Source: Ceratodon purpureus
Taxonomy: Eukaryota > Streptophyta > Bryopsida > Pseudoditrichales > Ditrichaceae
Direction of reading: 5' to 3'
Assembly (NCBI GenBank): GCA_014871385.1
Contig: CM026429.1
Location: 10,817,640-10,881,639, forward strand
DNA: 64,000 bases
In this document: piece after piece, positions 26,631 through 37,700 of the stretch
Layout: every line of letters begins with the position of its first letter
How positions within the stretch are numbered: the first letter of the stretch is position 1
Program-made: the position numbers and the translations under genes
The notes under the pieces: model-generated
What the model was told of the DNA's origin: nothing
Databases searched by the model: none
The model's input: only the letters and a program-made list of their open reading frames with translations

Positions 26631-26735
26631 TGTCTGCTAATTTGATTTTTAAAGTATATATATAAATAGAAAGATTCAATGTATAATTCAATGTTTTCAC
26701 TTCACTCTTCTATAGGTTCTAAAACCATAATTTCA

Positions 26736-28268
26736 TCAATTTTCCCAACTTATTGGTGTTCCCTCTATTAATTGATTTTTAAATCGGGTAATTGCCCAAC
26801 TTTTATTCACCAACGCTACCCCTAGCTTGAAATCTTTTAGTGATAAGGAATCCATATCAAACTTGAGCGTGCCATGGCTAAGATATTTGCTGAGCACAAA
26901 TATGCCAGCACCGTTATTGTTATCAAATTTTAAACCATGTTGGAAAACACCAAAATATCCTCCTCTTGGAACCCCCTCTGTATACCATGTTATCAAAGAG
27001 GCCTCAGCATCTGATCTGTCAATATGAGGCATAATATAGGAGTTCTTCGATACGTGTTGTTGATGTACGCATGTCTCAAATCCCTTCAAACCAATCGCTA
27101 AGGGAGTCATCGGTTCAATCTGATTTTGAAAAAACGTTCTAACCGAATCTCCAAATATATTTATTTCTTCCCAAATTGCTGAGGCAATAGTATCCCCTTG
27201 CCTTCTGATAGCCTCCTGCAAAGTCTCCGATATATTTTTCTGAGCATACCTTACCATGTTTCCAAGAGAAGTATCTCCTCCGTGTGCCGTGAAACCATGG
27301 CTCACAGATTTGTACCTCCCTCTTTTGGGATCTTTTTGATTTTTCTTCGCTTCGAAAGGGGAGCTTTCATAGTGCATGTTGACTGTAGACACCATTGTTG
27401 CATACATAAAAGGTGACTTCCAAATCTTTGGTATATAAATTAACAAGATATTTTGAAAAAATAGCCCATCTAAGCTTCTTATGTTGTGATTTGATATATA
27501 GTCTCCATCTATCAATAACATCGCTGATTTTGTTTTAGGAAAAATAACTTCATTCTCATATATATCTTCCCAAGTGTCTTTGTACTTATCATTTTGCCAG
27601 AAAGGCATTTTTTTTTGGTTTTTCTTCGCGCAATTGGGGACGTTTGTATATCCTATAAGACATCTCATATCAATATGTATACCAAATTTTTTTAGGATTA
27701 ATCTTTCAAAATATCCCTCCGGAACAAATGTAGTCTGGAAAACAATATACTTGGATAATGAACTTTTCTTCTTGGATGTAGACGGGGCTCTCTGATCAAG
27801 ATAATTGGTAAATTTGCCAAATAAGTCATGATACTCCATCAGAGATTCTATCTCAAACCCCTGTGCTATTGATATATCAAATACATCTTTGGTTTTCTTG
27901 CTAAAATCATAATCTTTTGGTACTGTGCATATTGGACAGGATATGCGGTTCTCATTCTCTGAGGCAAGTGCATCCAAACAAACTTTACAAATTCGATGAC
28001 ATGAATTCACATAGACTTGTTGTTTTTCTGAAATACCAATTTCGGATGTCTGTGATGGGTTAGTGAAAATACTCATAAAATATTCATGCTGCAAGGTTTT
28101 CTTACATGGTACCACATACAGCCTGTCGACCAGTTTCTGTTTATGGTTTGGAGTTTTACAACCCTTGATTGGGGAGTTGTATGCTAATTCCAAAACGTTG
28201 TATTGATCAAGAAATTTTAAATCCACCACCTCCTGGTATTTTCGCTTTTTGGGGATTTCTGACCCCAT
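26736..28268 (-). CDS. RING-like / 2OG-Fe(II) oxygenase (TET/JBP-like) protein
   Basis: A single uninterrupted frame of 510 residues starting MGSEIPKKRKYQ, inside the giant CACTA element. Residues 88-114 read NSCHRICKVCLDAL ... ISCPIC, the second half of a RING zinc finger (Cys90, His91, Cys94, Cys97, Cys111, Cys114); the first Cys pair is not evident. The C-terminal third fits a double-stranded beta-helix oxygenase: PHIDRSD supplies the iron-binding HxD (His415, Asp417), GGYF follows at 436, SHGT gives the distal His465, and Arg495 in ITRFKN is placed to bind 2-oxoglutarate. The HxD ... GG.F ... HGT pattern with RING-type fingers recalls transposon-borne TET/JBP-like proteins, which oxidise methylated bases in DNA. 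Substrate is not shown here; another 2OG oxygenase class is possible. Lack of stops or frameshifts suggests recent function. The coding region is more AT-rich than the transposase genes. Confidence 0.6.
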   Translation of the reverse strand: MGSEIPKKRKYQEVVDLKFLDQYNVLELAYNSPIKGCKTPNHKQKLVDRLYVVPCKKTLQHEYFMSIFTNPSQTSEIGISEKQQVYVNSCHRICKVCLDALASENENRISCPICTVPKDYDFSKKTKDVFDISIAQGFEIESLMEYHDLFGKFTNYLDQRAPSTSKKKSSLSKYIVFQTTFVPEGYFERLILKKFGIHIDMRCLIGYTNVPNCAKKNQKKMPFWQNDKYKDTWEDIYENEVIFPKTKSAMLLIDGDYISNHNIRSLDGLFFQNILLIYIPKIWKSPFMYATMVSTVNMHYESSPFEAKKNQKDPKRGRYKSVSHGFTAHGGDTSLGNMVRYAQKNISETLQEAIRRQGDTIASAIWEEINIFGDSVRTFFQNQIEPMTPLAIGLKGFETCVHQQHVSKNSYIMPHIDRSDAEASLITWYTEGVPRGGYFGVFQHGLKFDNNNGAGIFVLSKYLSHGTLKFDMDSLSLKDFKLGVALVNKSWAITRFKNQLIEGTPISWEN

Positions 28269-28544
28269 TCTTAGAATATATTTTCTGTAACTAATACTTG
28301 GTGAGAATTAGCCTCTCTAGCTTATTAGATTGTATGATATATATTTATGTATAAATATCTCATCAAATATTATATACAACTAATATGGAATTTAACTTTT
28401 ATTTTTAGATGTAAGCAATGAATTAGTTAATTCAAACTTCCAAGTAAAAAAATCTTTAACCTTTTGACTTGTATAAAAGGATGAAAGGTCTAATAAAATC
28501 ACACTACAAATTAAATTATATCTAAAATAAATATGATTAATTAA

Positions 28545-30622
28545 CCCCTAAAGGACAATGCGACAAAAAAGGGCTATTTTAGAGTTCGGGCATGTACCTG
28601 TGACTTCAATTGAATTCGAGATTTTATGAAATTTTTTATGAAAATAGGCCTTGGTGAGAGCTTCGTGTCGGTATTTTTTATTCTCAATTCCGATGTCGGA
28701 ATCAAAAGTTATTCACCTCTGAACTGCAAAAGCTCCTCCAAGGGTAGGAAGTTAGCCTATGAGGAAGTGACAGTGAATGCAGCAAATTCTGCCCAAAACT
28801 GCCCAAAATGGCCAAAATCTGTCCAAATACGAAACATTGAAATTCCACCAAAAATTGAGATTATGATATTTTTTCAAGAAAAAAAATTTGTATGAAACAT
28901 TCCTTCTGGAAAATTGGATTTCTCCAATAATGATTTAAAATTAGCTAATGCCTCTATACCAACATATATGTCAACAGTGTTGTCTGAACTTGATCCAGAA
29001 ACAGACAAGGCATTTCAATCGTGAGCCATTTTCTATCAAGAGTCTCTATTTGTATTTACTTACTTCATCTACAATGAAGTCATTGAAGTTACATTACTTT
29101 TTCATAACATAAAGCAACTAGAAATTCAATGCATTTTGTTTTAATTTGTTTTGTTTTTTTCAAGGAAGTACCGGTATGTTCTATATAAATTTCTGATATA
29201 TTTGTCTAAATTTGAAAAGAAGTAACTCATATTTAAAATTTTAAAATTTTCTCACTTATATTGAAAATCTGAATAGAATTTGTTCATTCTTTATCTGTTT
29301 GCATTCCATGTATTTGAGCTTTTACAAAGAAAATGAAAATCAAATTTAGCAATACATTATTAAAATAAACTGAATATCAATTTTTTAAGAAACAATTCTA
29401 AGAATCCCATTCATTCTGTAATTATAATATAAATATATTGAAATAAAAAGAAAACTTTGTTTTTAAAGAATGTTTAAAACTGCAAAACCATAAATTTGTG
29501 TTCATTTTAATATTCAAAAATTTCAAAATCGTGTTCAAAAGACATTTTTATTGTGATTTATAGAAATTATCATTAGACAATTAAAAATATAATGGAATGG
29601 AAAAGTACAAAATTATGTCGACTACCTATCTTTATGAATATAATTCTTCATTTTAATATATACATATATACATGCAAAAGGTTGAATTGACAGAAAGATT
29701 GTATTGAGTGATCTTCTATTATTTTCAATTTAGTATATTCTTTTTTAAAAGGATAAAAAATATTTTAAAATAAATATGAAAATAGGTTACAGGATGTACA
29801 ACCCATTGGTGCTATAGACGATTCAAATACATTTCATAAATTCAATTTAAATTATGAATTAATAAATTAATGTATCTTTTATGCTTCATTGTATTTTTTT
29901 CATTGACTAATGGAAACTAAAGATTATATTCATTTCCAGATGCATCAATTCTTATATCATTTTGATGATATATTCTAGCAAAACCGTATCATTAGAAAAA
30001 TACTTTAAAAAAAAATAAAAAATAAAAAATAAAAAAAATAAAATCATGCAATCACGAATTCTTTTTGAATCATTTTCTTCAAACAAATAAAAATCAAACA
30101 ATTAACTCATCGAAATATAAATATCGTAAAAATATGTATAGGCAAGGCAGTAGAGCATGTTCCCACCGTTCAGATTTTCAATCCAAATTTTATCAATATG
30201 ATATTTTTATTGTCAAAAAACGGCTTTTGTTTGTGAGTTTCAGTATACCCCCTAGCGGAAACTGATTTTTTGGGCAACCTTCCACAGTTTTTTTGTATAT
30301 GCTATTTTTTGGACATGTACCTAACTCACTTAGAAACAAGAAATTGGAAAGACACATTCCATATCTACTTTAAAAAATGGTGTTTTGGGCCTTCAAAACT
30401 CTGCTGTCCCCTTTTTGCGCAGGGAATAAAAACTTCTTTTTCCAACTTTGAATGTTGCGATCTTGCAATTGGAGAGGAATGAGTGTGTGATTTTTGGTGT
30501 ACATAGAGACATACAAGTAAGCTACAAGATCTTACGGCTAGATGTACTAATTAAGACCCCAATATTGCAAAATCCACCTTGCTTTAGAAGAGGGTCTGTT
30601 TTGAGGCAGTTTTGATGAAAAA
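28545..30622 (-). mobile_element. TTAA-flanked element, copy 3, inverted and interrupted
   Basis: Starts CCCCTAAAG after TTAA (28541-28544) and runs as the inverse complement of copies 1 and 2. Homology stops near 28890 and resumes near 30133 (TATGTATAGGCAAGGCAGTAG), so about 1.24 kb has been inserted. The far end fades at about 30622 (GCAGTTTTGATGAAAAAT) without a TTAA partner, so the element has lost its last few bases. Confidence 0.65.
28895..30132. mobile_element. 1.24-kb insertion within copy 3
   Basis: The insert is flanked by TATG on both sides (28891-28894 and 30133-30136), possibly a 4-bp target duplication. No clear terminal repeats. Its first ~130 bases are open on the plus strand and read like the end of a real coding exon (NIPSGKLDFSNN ... 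LSELDPETDKAFQS, stop near 29024); the remainder is AT-rich and featureless. It could be a captured 3' gene end or an unknown element. Confidence 0.4.
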
Positions 30623-30760
30623 TTTGATTTGTTTGTATTAAACAAAAGTTACATAATTTGCAATAATAACATATAATGTCTATAAGATGAGTTAAAAAAA
30701 TCTCTTTTTTAAAAAAAATGTTTTTTGTAAAAATAAAATGTTATTAAGCATATGTTTGTC

Positions 30761-32200
30761 TAATAAAAGAAAATGTAAACATATACTTATATGATTCTAA
30801 ACACCATATTATAAAAAATAAAATCATTCAATGTAAATTCCTTTTAGAATGCAACAAAATAAGATTGAATATTTACTTTTAATTAATTTTAAGAACTTGA
30901 GCTCCAAGAGTTCCTATTGATGCTCCATCACAAATAGCAGCCGCACCCAATAGCATTAATCTCTTAATCTGTTATCCAAAAATAAAATGAAAACTATAAT
31001 TTTGAAATTTTCAGCTCTTTTCTTCAATCATGATGAAATTTTAAATTTTGATCCATTCAAAATTATAATAATATTTTTCAAGATTGAATTAGATTGTGCA
31101 GATATTATGGTCAATACCTGTTGTAAGTATATGTGCATTTGCTGGTTGTTATAATATAATCCATTCACTTGGGCATCCCAAGTAATAAAAGAAAATGTAA
31201 ACATATACTTATATGATTATGAACACTATATTATAAAAAAAAAATCATTAAATGTAAATTCTTTTTAGAATGTAAATTTTCTTCAATTGTGATGAAATTT
31301 TAAATTTTGATCCATTCAAAACTATAATAATATTTTTCAAGATTGAATTAGATTGTGCAGATATTCTGGTCAATACCTGTTGTAAGTATATGTGCATTTG
31401 TTGGTTGTTATAATATAATCAATTCACTTGGGCATCCCAAGTAATAAGAGAAAATGTAAACATATACTTATATGATTATAAACACTATATTATAAAAAAA
31501 AATCATTAAATGTAAATTCTTTTTAGAATGTAAATTTTCTTCAATTGTGATGAAATTTTAAATTTTGATCCATTCAAAACTATAATAATATTTTTCAAGA
31601 TTGAATTAGATTGTGCAGATATTATGGTCAATACCTGTTGTAAGTATATGTGCATTTGCTGGTTGTTATAATATAATCAATTCACTTGGGCATCCCAAGT
31701 AATAAAAGAAAATGTAAACATTTACTTATATGATTATAAACGCTATATTATAAAAAAAAATTCATTAAATAAAAATTCTTTTTAGAATGTAAATTTCCTT
31801 CAATCGTGCTCAAATTTTAAATTTTGATCCATTCAAAACTATAATAATATTTTTCAAGATTGAATTAGATTGTGCAGATATTAGGGTCAATACCTGTTGT
31901 AAGTATATGTGCATTTGTTGGTTGTTATAATATAATCAATTCACTTGGGCATCCCAAGTAATAAAAGAAAATGTAAACATATACTTATATGATTATGAAC
32001 ACTATATTATAAAAACAAATTCATTAAATGTAAATTCTTTTTAGAATGTAAATTTTCTTCAATCGTGATGAAATTTTAAATTTTGATCCATTCAAAACTA
32101 TAATAATATTTTTCAAGATTGAATTAGATTGTGTAGATATTATGGTCAATACCTGTTGTAAGTATATGTGCATTTGTTGGTTGTTATAATATAATCAATT
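30761..32200 (+). repeat. five tandem ~238-405-bp bodies with junction motifs (~259-bp period)
   Basis: Five bodies starting TAATAAAAGAAAATGTAAAC follow each other. Bodies 2-5 are about 240 bp; body 1 is longer because it keeps about 150 bp that includes Bax inhibitor-1 exon B. The palindromic motif CTTGGGCATCCCAAG stands at each of the four junctions (starting about 31168, 31427, 31685 and 31944; spacing 258-259 bp) but neither before body 1 nor after body 5. The bodies fill the captured Bax inhibitor-1 intron. Confidence 0.85.
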
Positions 32201-32391
32201 CCTTGAACATATAAAATGGACAATAATGTATAATAAATTACGTCATATTCAATTATTGGAAGACTGATAAGTAGCCACGTGCTAAACAAAATGAACACTA
32301 TAAATGTAATGATTCCTCCAATATTCAATAAAGTATGAATGTATACTCCAATTGTTGATAAGAGCAGAGTAATAGCCAAAGTCGTGTAAAC
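30882..32391 (-). pseudogene. BI-1: captured Bax inhibitor-1 fragment (two exons)
   Basis: Exon A (32391-32242, acceptor ATTATAG|GTT, donor GAC|GTAATT) encodes 50 residues beginning VYTTLAITLLLSTIGVYIHT and containing LLNIGGIITF. Exon B (30968-30882, acceptor GATAACAG|ATT) reads IKRLMLLGAAAICDGASIGT. Joined in phase 0 they give EYD-IKRLMLLGAAA. This matches the N-terminal half of plant Bax inhibitor-1 (TMBIM family), an ER membrane suppressor of cell death: the VYLTL, WNIGG, PYEE.KRL and EGASIGPL landmarks appear in order. The first exon and all following transmembrane segments are missing, and exon B runs into a stop (30879-30881), so no full product is possible. The intron between the exons holds the 259-bp repeats. 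The position inside the giant element points to transposon capture of a host gene fragment. Confidence 0.8.
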
Positions 32392-32520
32392 CTATAATGA
32401 AAATGTAGATTGAATGCTATGTTGACAAGAACAAAATATTCGGGGTTACGACTCCTTTTAAAAATAATTAAAAACACATATTCGACATCAAGGACATTTA
32501 GGGTTGAGACTCCTTTTAGG

Positions 32521-33500
32521 GCATCCCAAGTACTCACTTGGGGTGCTTGGGCATCCCAAGTACTCACTTGGGGTGCTTGGGTATCCCAAGTAATCACTTG
32601 GGGTGCTTGGGCATCCCAAGTAATCACTTGGGGTGCTTGGGCATCCCAAGTACTCACTTGGGGTGCTTGGGCATCCCAAGTACTCACTTGGGGTGCTTGG
32701 CCATCCCAAGTAATCACTTGGGGTGCTTGGGCATCCCAAGTAATCACTTGGGGTGCTTGGGCATCCCAAGTACTCACTTGGGGTGCTTGGGCATCCCAAG
32801 TAATCACTTGGGGTGCTTGGGCATACCAAGTAATCACTTGGGGTGCTTGGGCATCCCAAGTAATCACTTGGTGTGCTTGGGCATCCCAAGTAATCACTTG
32901 GGGTGCTTGGGCATCCCAAGTAATCACTTGGGGTGCTTGGGCATCCCAAGTAATCACTTGGGGTGCTTGGGCATACCAAGTAATCACTTGGGGTGCTTGG
33001 GCATTCCAAGTACTCACTTGGGGTGCTTGGGCACCCCAAGTAATCACTTGGGGTGCTTGGGCATCCGAAGTACTCACTTGGGGTGCTTGGGCATCCCAAG
33101 TAATCACTTGGGGTGCTTGGGCATCCCAAGTAATCACTTGGGGTGCTTGGGCATCCCAAGTAATCACTTGGGGTGCTTGGGCATCCCAAGTACTCACTTG
33201 GGGTGCTTGGGCATCCCAAGTAATTACTTGGGGTGCTTGGGCATACCAAGTAATCACTTGGGGTGCTTGGGCACCCCAAGTAATCACTTGGGGTGCTTGG
33301 GCATCCCAAGTACTCACTTGGGGTGCTTGGGCATCCCTAGTAATCACTTGGGGTGCTTGGGCATCCCAAGTAATCACTTGGGGTGCTTGGGCTTCCCAAG
33401 TAATCACTTGGGGTGCTTGGGCATCCCAAGTAATCACTTGGGGTGCTTGGGCATCTCAAGTAATCACTTGGGGTGCTTGGGCATCCCAAGTAATCACTTG
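32521..33500 (+). repeat. 30-bp minisatellite, about 32 units in perfect register
   Basis: The unit combines ACTTGGGGTGCTTGGG with CATCCCAAGTAATC. About 32 consecutive units show no insertion or deletion; variation is almost confined to TAATC versus TACTC plus a few point changes. Each unit contains two inverted repeats (CTTGGG-CAT-CCCAAG and CCCAAGT-AATC-ACTTGGG). The first is the same palindrome that marks the junctions of the 259-bp repeats just downstream. Because 30 is a multiple of three, long open frames appear on both strands; these are artefacts of the repeat. Confidence 0.95.
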
Positions 33501-33744
33501 GAGTACTAGGAAAATCATATACAAAGTCCTAACTAATCAATATAGAATATGAATAAATTAAAAAAAAAAAAACCATTATTTGGGATATTTGAGCTTAAGA
33601 AAGAGGACTAGAGGAAATGTACTTGAATGCATCATTGAAGAGTATATAAAGACTTATGACTTATTTCATTTATGTTAATGTTTTTTTTTGGAAGTCAAAT
33701 TTTCACTTATTTTTTTTGAATGTTAAATTTTCACTTTTTTTTTT

Positions 33745-33950
33745 TTTTTAATTTTCCATTTATGATTCTTGATCTTCCATTTAAGATTTTTGATCTTCCA
33801 TTTATGATTTTTGGTCTTCCATTTACGATTTTTGATCTTCCATTTTTTGTTTTTGATCTTCCATTTATGAATTTTAATCTTCTACTTATGATTTTTAATT
33901 TTCTATTTAAGATTTTTAAGTCTTCATTTGTAATTTCAATCTTTCATTTA
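33745..33950 (+). repeat. 21-bp degenerate minisatellite
   Basis: The phrase GATCTTCCATTTATGATTTTT recurs about nine times with substitutions. An open frame across it is a repeat artefact. Preceded by poly-T tracts. Confidence 0.75.
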
Positions 33951-34759
33951 TAATAAATCAAACTTTCAATTATGTGAGGTGCTTCAAGTATTGTGCTCAA
34001 AGCCTTAAGATTTTTATTATAAAAATTACAGTTAAGTATGCTGGACAAGCTAAGCTACATTTGAGCTTATGTTAAACGTGATGTGAGTGCCCATAAACCT
34101 CGGAAAATAAAAATGCATATTCATGCACGTCGGATTTCTGATATCGGATTCTCAATTATCCGCACCATTTTTGTTTTTATAAAATATCAATAATCCTCGT
34201 ATCGGAATCGTTATCAGATGTTACCAGAAAAAATACATGACAAATGTCGTGTTCTCAATATGTCAGCGAAACAGTAAGTATCAGCCATCTTGGAACAAAT
34301 GTACAATCATCGCGACTACTCCCGGGAGCGCTCTAAAATTCCTGGGAGTTGATCCGTAATACAGACAGATGGCGTGCAATATTAGACGCTCACAACTTCT
34401 CCGACGATGAGAGACTCAAAGGTAATACTACACTTGGCGCAATAACAACGTGACTGGGAATCTATGGTAAACAAAGCTCCAGGTAAATTAATACGACTTA
34501 CTAGGTTACTGTGGCCAAAGCGGGTGCAATGGGGAGGCGGATACTGGGAGCTGGAAGGCCAACTCCCCGACCAACACCTGGGAGCCGGCGTTTCTTCTTG
34601 TGTTCTGTCCAGTTTAAAACACTTTTGTGGACAACATGAAATAATAAGCAGAAAGCAATAAAACAGAGCAATAAAACATGGATTCTGTTCCGCCTTCTTC
34701 ATGTACAGAGTAAGAGTTCTAAAAGAACAGCCTACACTACTTCCATGTAAAAGTCTGTA

Positions 34760-37700
34760 CTACTCCTCCTCCGAGGACTCCCCTACGTCTCTGTCGTATA
34801 CATCAGCAGTTTCCTGTTCAACCGTACCATAGAACTCTTCAACACGTAATATCCTACCCCTGTTTTCTTCTACTCCATTCACTCCGTCGTCTTCAACCCC
34901 AACTCTCAGACCTTCAAACTCAATATCCCGCCCATGTCGGAAAAGTTCCCCACTGTCCTCCTCTACAGTGTTTCCCACAACCCTTCTACCCCTCGGTTCG
35001 GTTCGGATCACTATTTTCCATCCGGGAGCTTCTGAGCAATCCACGTAGAAAACCTGCTGTATCTGTGAAGGAAAGGCAAATGAGTCCTCTCCAAACTCAA
35101 GGATGCGATTGAAATTTGCAATTGTGAATCCCCATCTATCACGCTTAACTGTTGCGTTAGCCCCCCTGTAATTTGCACGTACCCAGGAGCCGATAAGGAC
35201 AGTCTGACGAAATGCCCCGTAGTCTAACTCTACAATCTCATCAAGATATCCTACATACTCCAGTGCTGCCAAAACCGGGTTCCTGTCTTGAAGACCGAAT
35301 CTGCATGGTCGCACAAAGGTAGCCGCGATGCCAGAATCACAAGTCTTCAGAGACGTCTCAACGCTCCGAACTCTCAAGTGGTACCCAAATGCGTACAGAC
35401 TTCGATATTTTCTAGCCCTCCTCGCTGGGAATTTCGATGCAGATTCTAATGTAGGATCAATATCTGCACCAACCTCTTTCTCTGACTGCACTGTTGACTG
35501 TAGCCACTCCGGAAATTGTTGAATCTCTACCAGTTCCGGGGGATAATTAGGAGCTCGTGCTCCATTCCGACCCTGATGGCGAGCCCTCCATCGCTGTCTT
35601 GCTAACGTCCTGTCTTCAACGACGGATTGGTATCTACTGCAACAATCAGCAATACAAGACATGTGAAGTGCGGGAAGCTGAACATAGTACATAACATTTA
35701 TTCTTGCGTTATTAACAAGAGCTATCAAGCAACACACGAAACACCATACTCTGATTACTTCCGTCCATCATACTGAATAAAACTTTTTTGTTACTCTTAT
35801 AACATAAATGGACTGTAGTACATTCAGTAGAAACACAATGAGAGTTTAGAGATGCAGACTTACTCCCGGTAAGGCTCGGTGATATCGACATTGTCGATGA
35901 CAAATGAATGCATTTGTCGCCAGAGTGTATCATCCAAATCCCTGAATTTACCCTTGCCCTCCAATACCAAGTCCGTCATAATGGGATCCTCGTCGCTGTC
36001 CCACACCTTCCTCATAAATTCTTGTCCACCGCCAAAGTACTCTGTGACAAAACCGCATGCTTCCTCCACCTCATACCCTTTTGCCATGCACCCCTCAGGT
36101 TTGGCCATGTTGCGTACGAATCCTTTCAAAGTTTTAAAGTAACGCTCGTACGGATACATCCATCTCACGTGAACAGGTCCACATATGAAGAGTTCTTCTA
36201 CAAGATGAATTGTTAAATGGACCATTACATCAAAAAATGATGGGGGAAAAATTTTCTCTAACATACAAAGGGTTTCAGCACATTCTTCAAACATCGCTTC
36301 CCTTTCTTGAATGTCAACCGTCTTCGCACAAATCCTTTTAAAGATCCTGCTAATCCTAATGATTGTTGACGTCAACGCATCATTGTCTACGTTCCTTAAG
36401 CAAGCTGGCATTAAGTCTTGCAGAAGAACATGATAATCATGGGATTTTAGGCCAGACAATTTTCCCTTACTGATCTTCGAATGTAATGAACTACAGAAAT
36501 GTGTGGGCATTTTTATTGATTTCAGGGTGTTCAGAAAGAGTACTCGAGCTTCTTTGGTCAGAACATACCCTGCATCCGGCATGAAAGCACGCCCCTCTTG
36601 ACCCCTAACCCTCCTGAGCCACAACGGCCTTCGTATGTTTCTGTTCTGCAAGTCCAATCGCACCTTCGGTCCATCCTTCTCTCCGAATATAGTTTTCAAC
36701 AGGTTCTCCGCAAGATTCTTCTCACAGTGCATTGGGTCGACCAAATTCCGAATGGGCAATTCCTGGGATAACAAACACAAAACAGTTGGTCAATACTCAA
36801 TGGATTTATGGTTCATGAGGCTTAGCATGCCATTTTCAAAATAAGTTCTCAAAACGGTGATCTAGCACAACCTCGACAGAAAGTACGACGAACATTCTAG
36901 ATCCAGTAAGAGGCACTGTTGTAGTAGCTATAACTGTCATAAACTGTTTAAATATTACACAAGACCAGACAGGGTATACTTTGGCTAAGTAACACGAAAG
37001 AAAGGAAGGTGGAGTTCCCAGATTGTTTAGGATTATAAAAGCCATAAGAATCGTTGACACCAGAGTTTGCTGTACAAAGGGCAGAAGAACAGGACAGTCC
37101 CAAATTATTGCCCTTAAGCTTAAACAAAGTAATCTAAATCAAAAACTATTAAAGTAATCAAAATCAAGTACAAAAACTAGGAATGGACCAAATAGCTCCC
37201 TTGAACAGTAATATACGTTTAATCTAAAGACCAATGTTGCAGACGTCCAACAACCTTTGTTACTTAGAAACAATATACTGTAAAAAAATTAGATGTAACC
37301 ACATAACTCGGCAGAGTAACGAATCATATATGCGGACAGAATACTTTCCTTCTCACGATGTTATGCTACAGCTCATCAATTCCAATGTATTTGACAAAAA
37401 CGCGAAAACAACTAAAACAACAGACATAATGAGAACTCAAACATTATTGAAGTTCACAATTTCACACAGTAAAGTACAAAATTAGTGTTTTCCAAGTATG
37501 GCGGCTCGTAGCATCCGAAATGGTCTGAATCCATTCATGCAAAACGGAGATAGGAACTACTTACAGCCACAATTGGGTAAGGATCATACAACAAGAATTC
37601 AGCAACCATCATAGCACCACCCGATAATATTAAGTTAAGGCAGCACAACATGTCACCGAAGCATGGACACAACTGAAATAAACCAATGAGCTGATTTGAT

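Noticed and set aside
28501-28512. CACTACAAATT as a possible CACTA end
   Set aside because: Shares only the first eight bases with the terminal repeat, has no inverse partner and no matching flank.
32325-33552. Four long overlapping frames (273-380 codons) on both strands
   Set aside because: Produced by a 30-bp repeat whose length is a multiple of three; the translations are pure 10-residue repeats with no independent support.
33720-33953. Phe-rich plus-strand frame (repeated IFDLPFM)
   Set aside because: Artefact of the 21-bp minisatellite.
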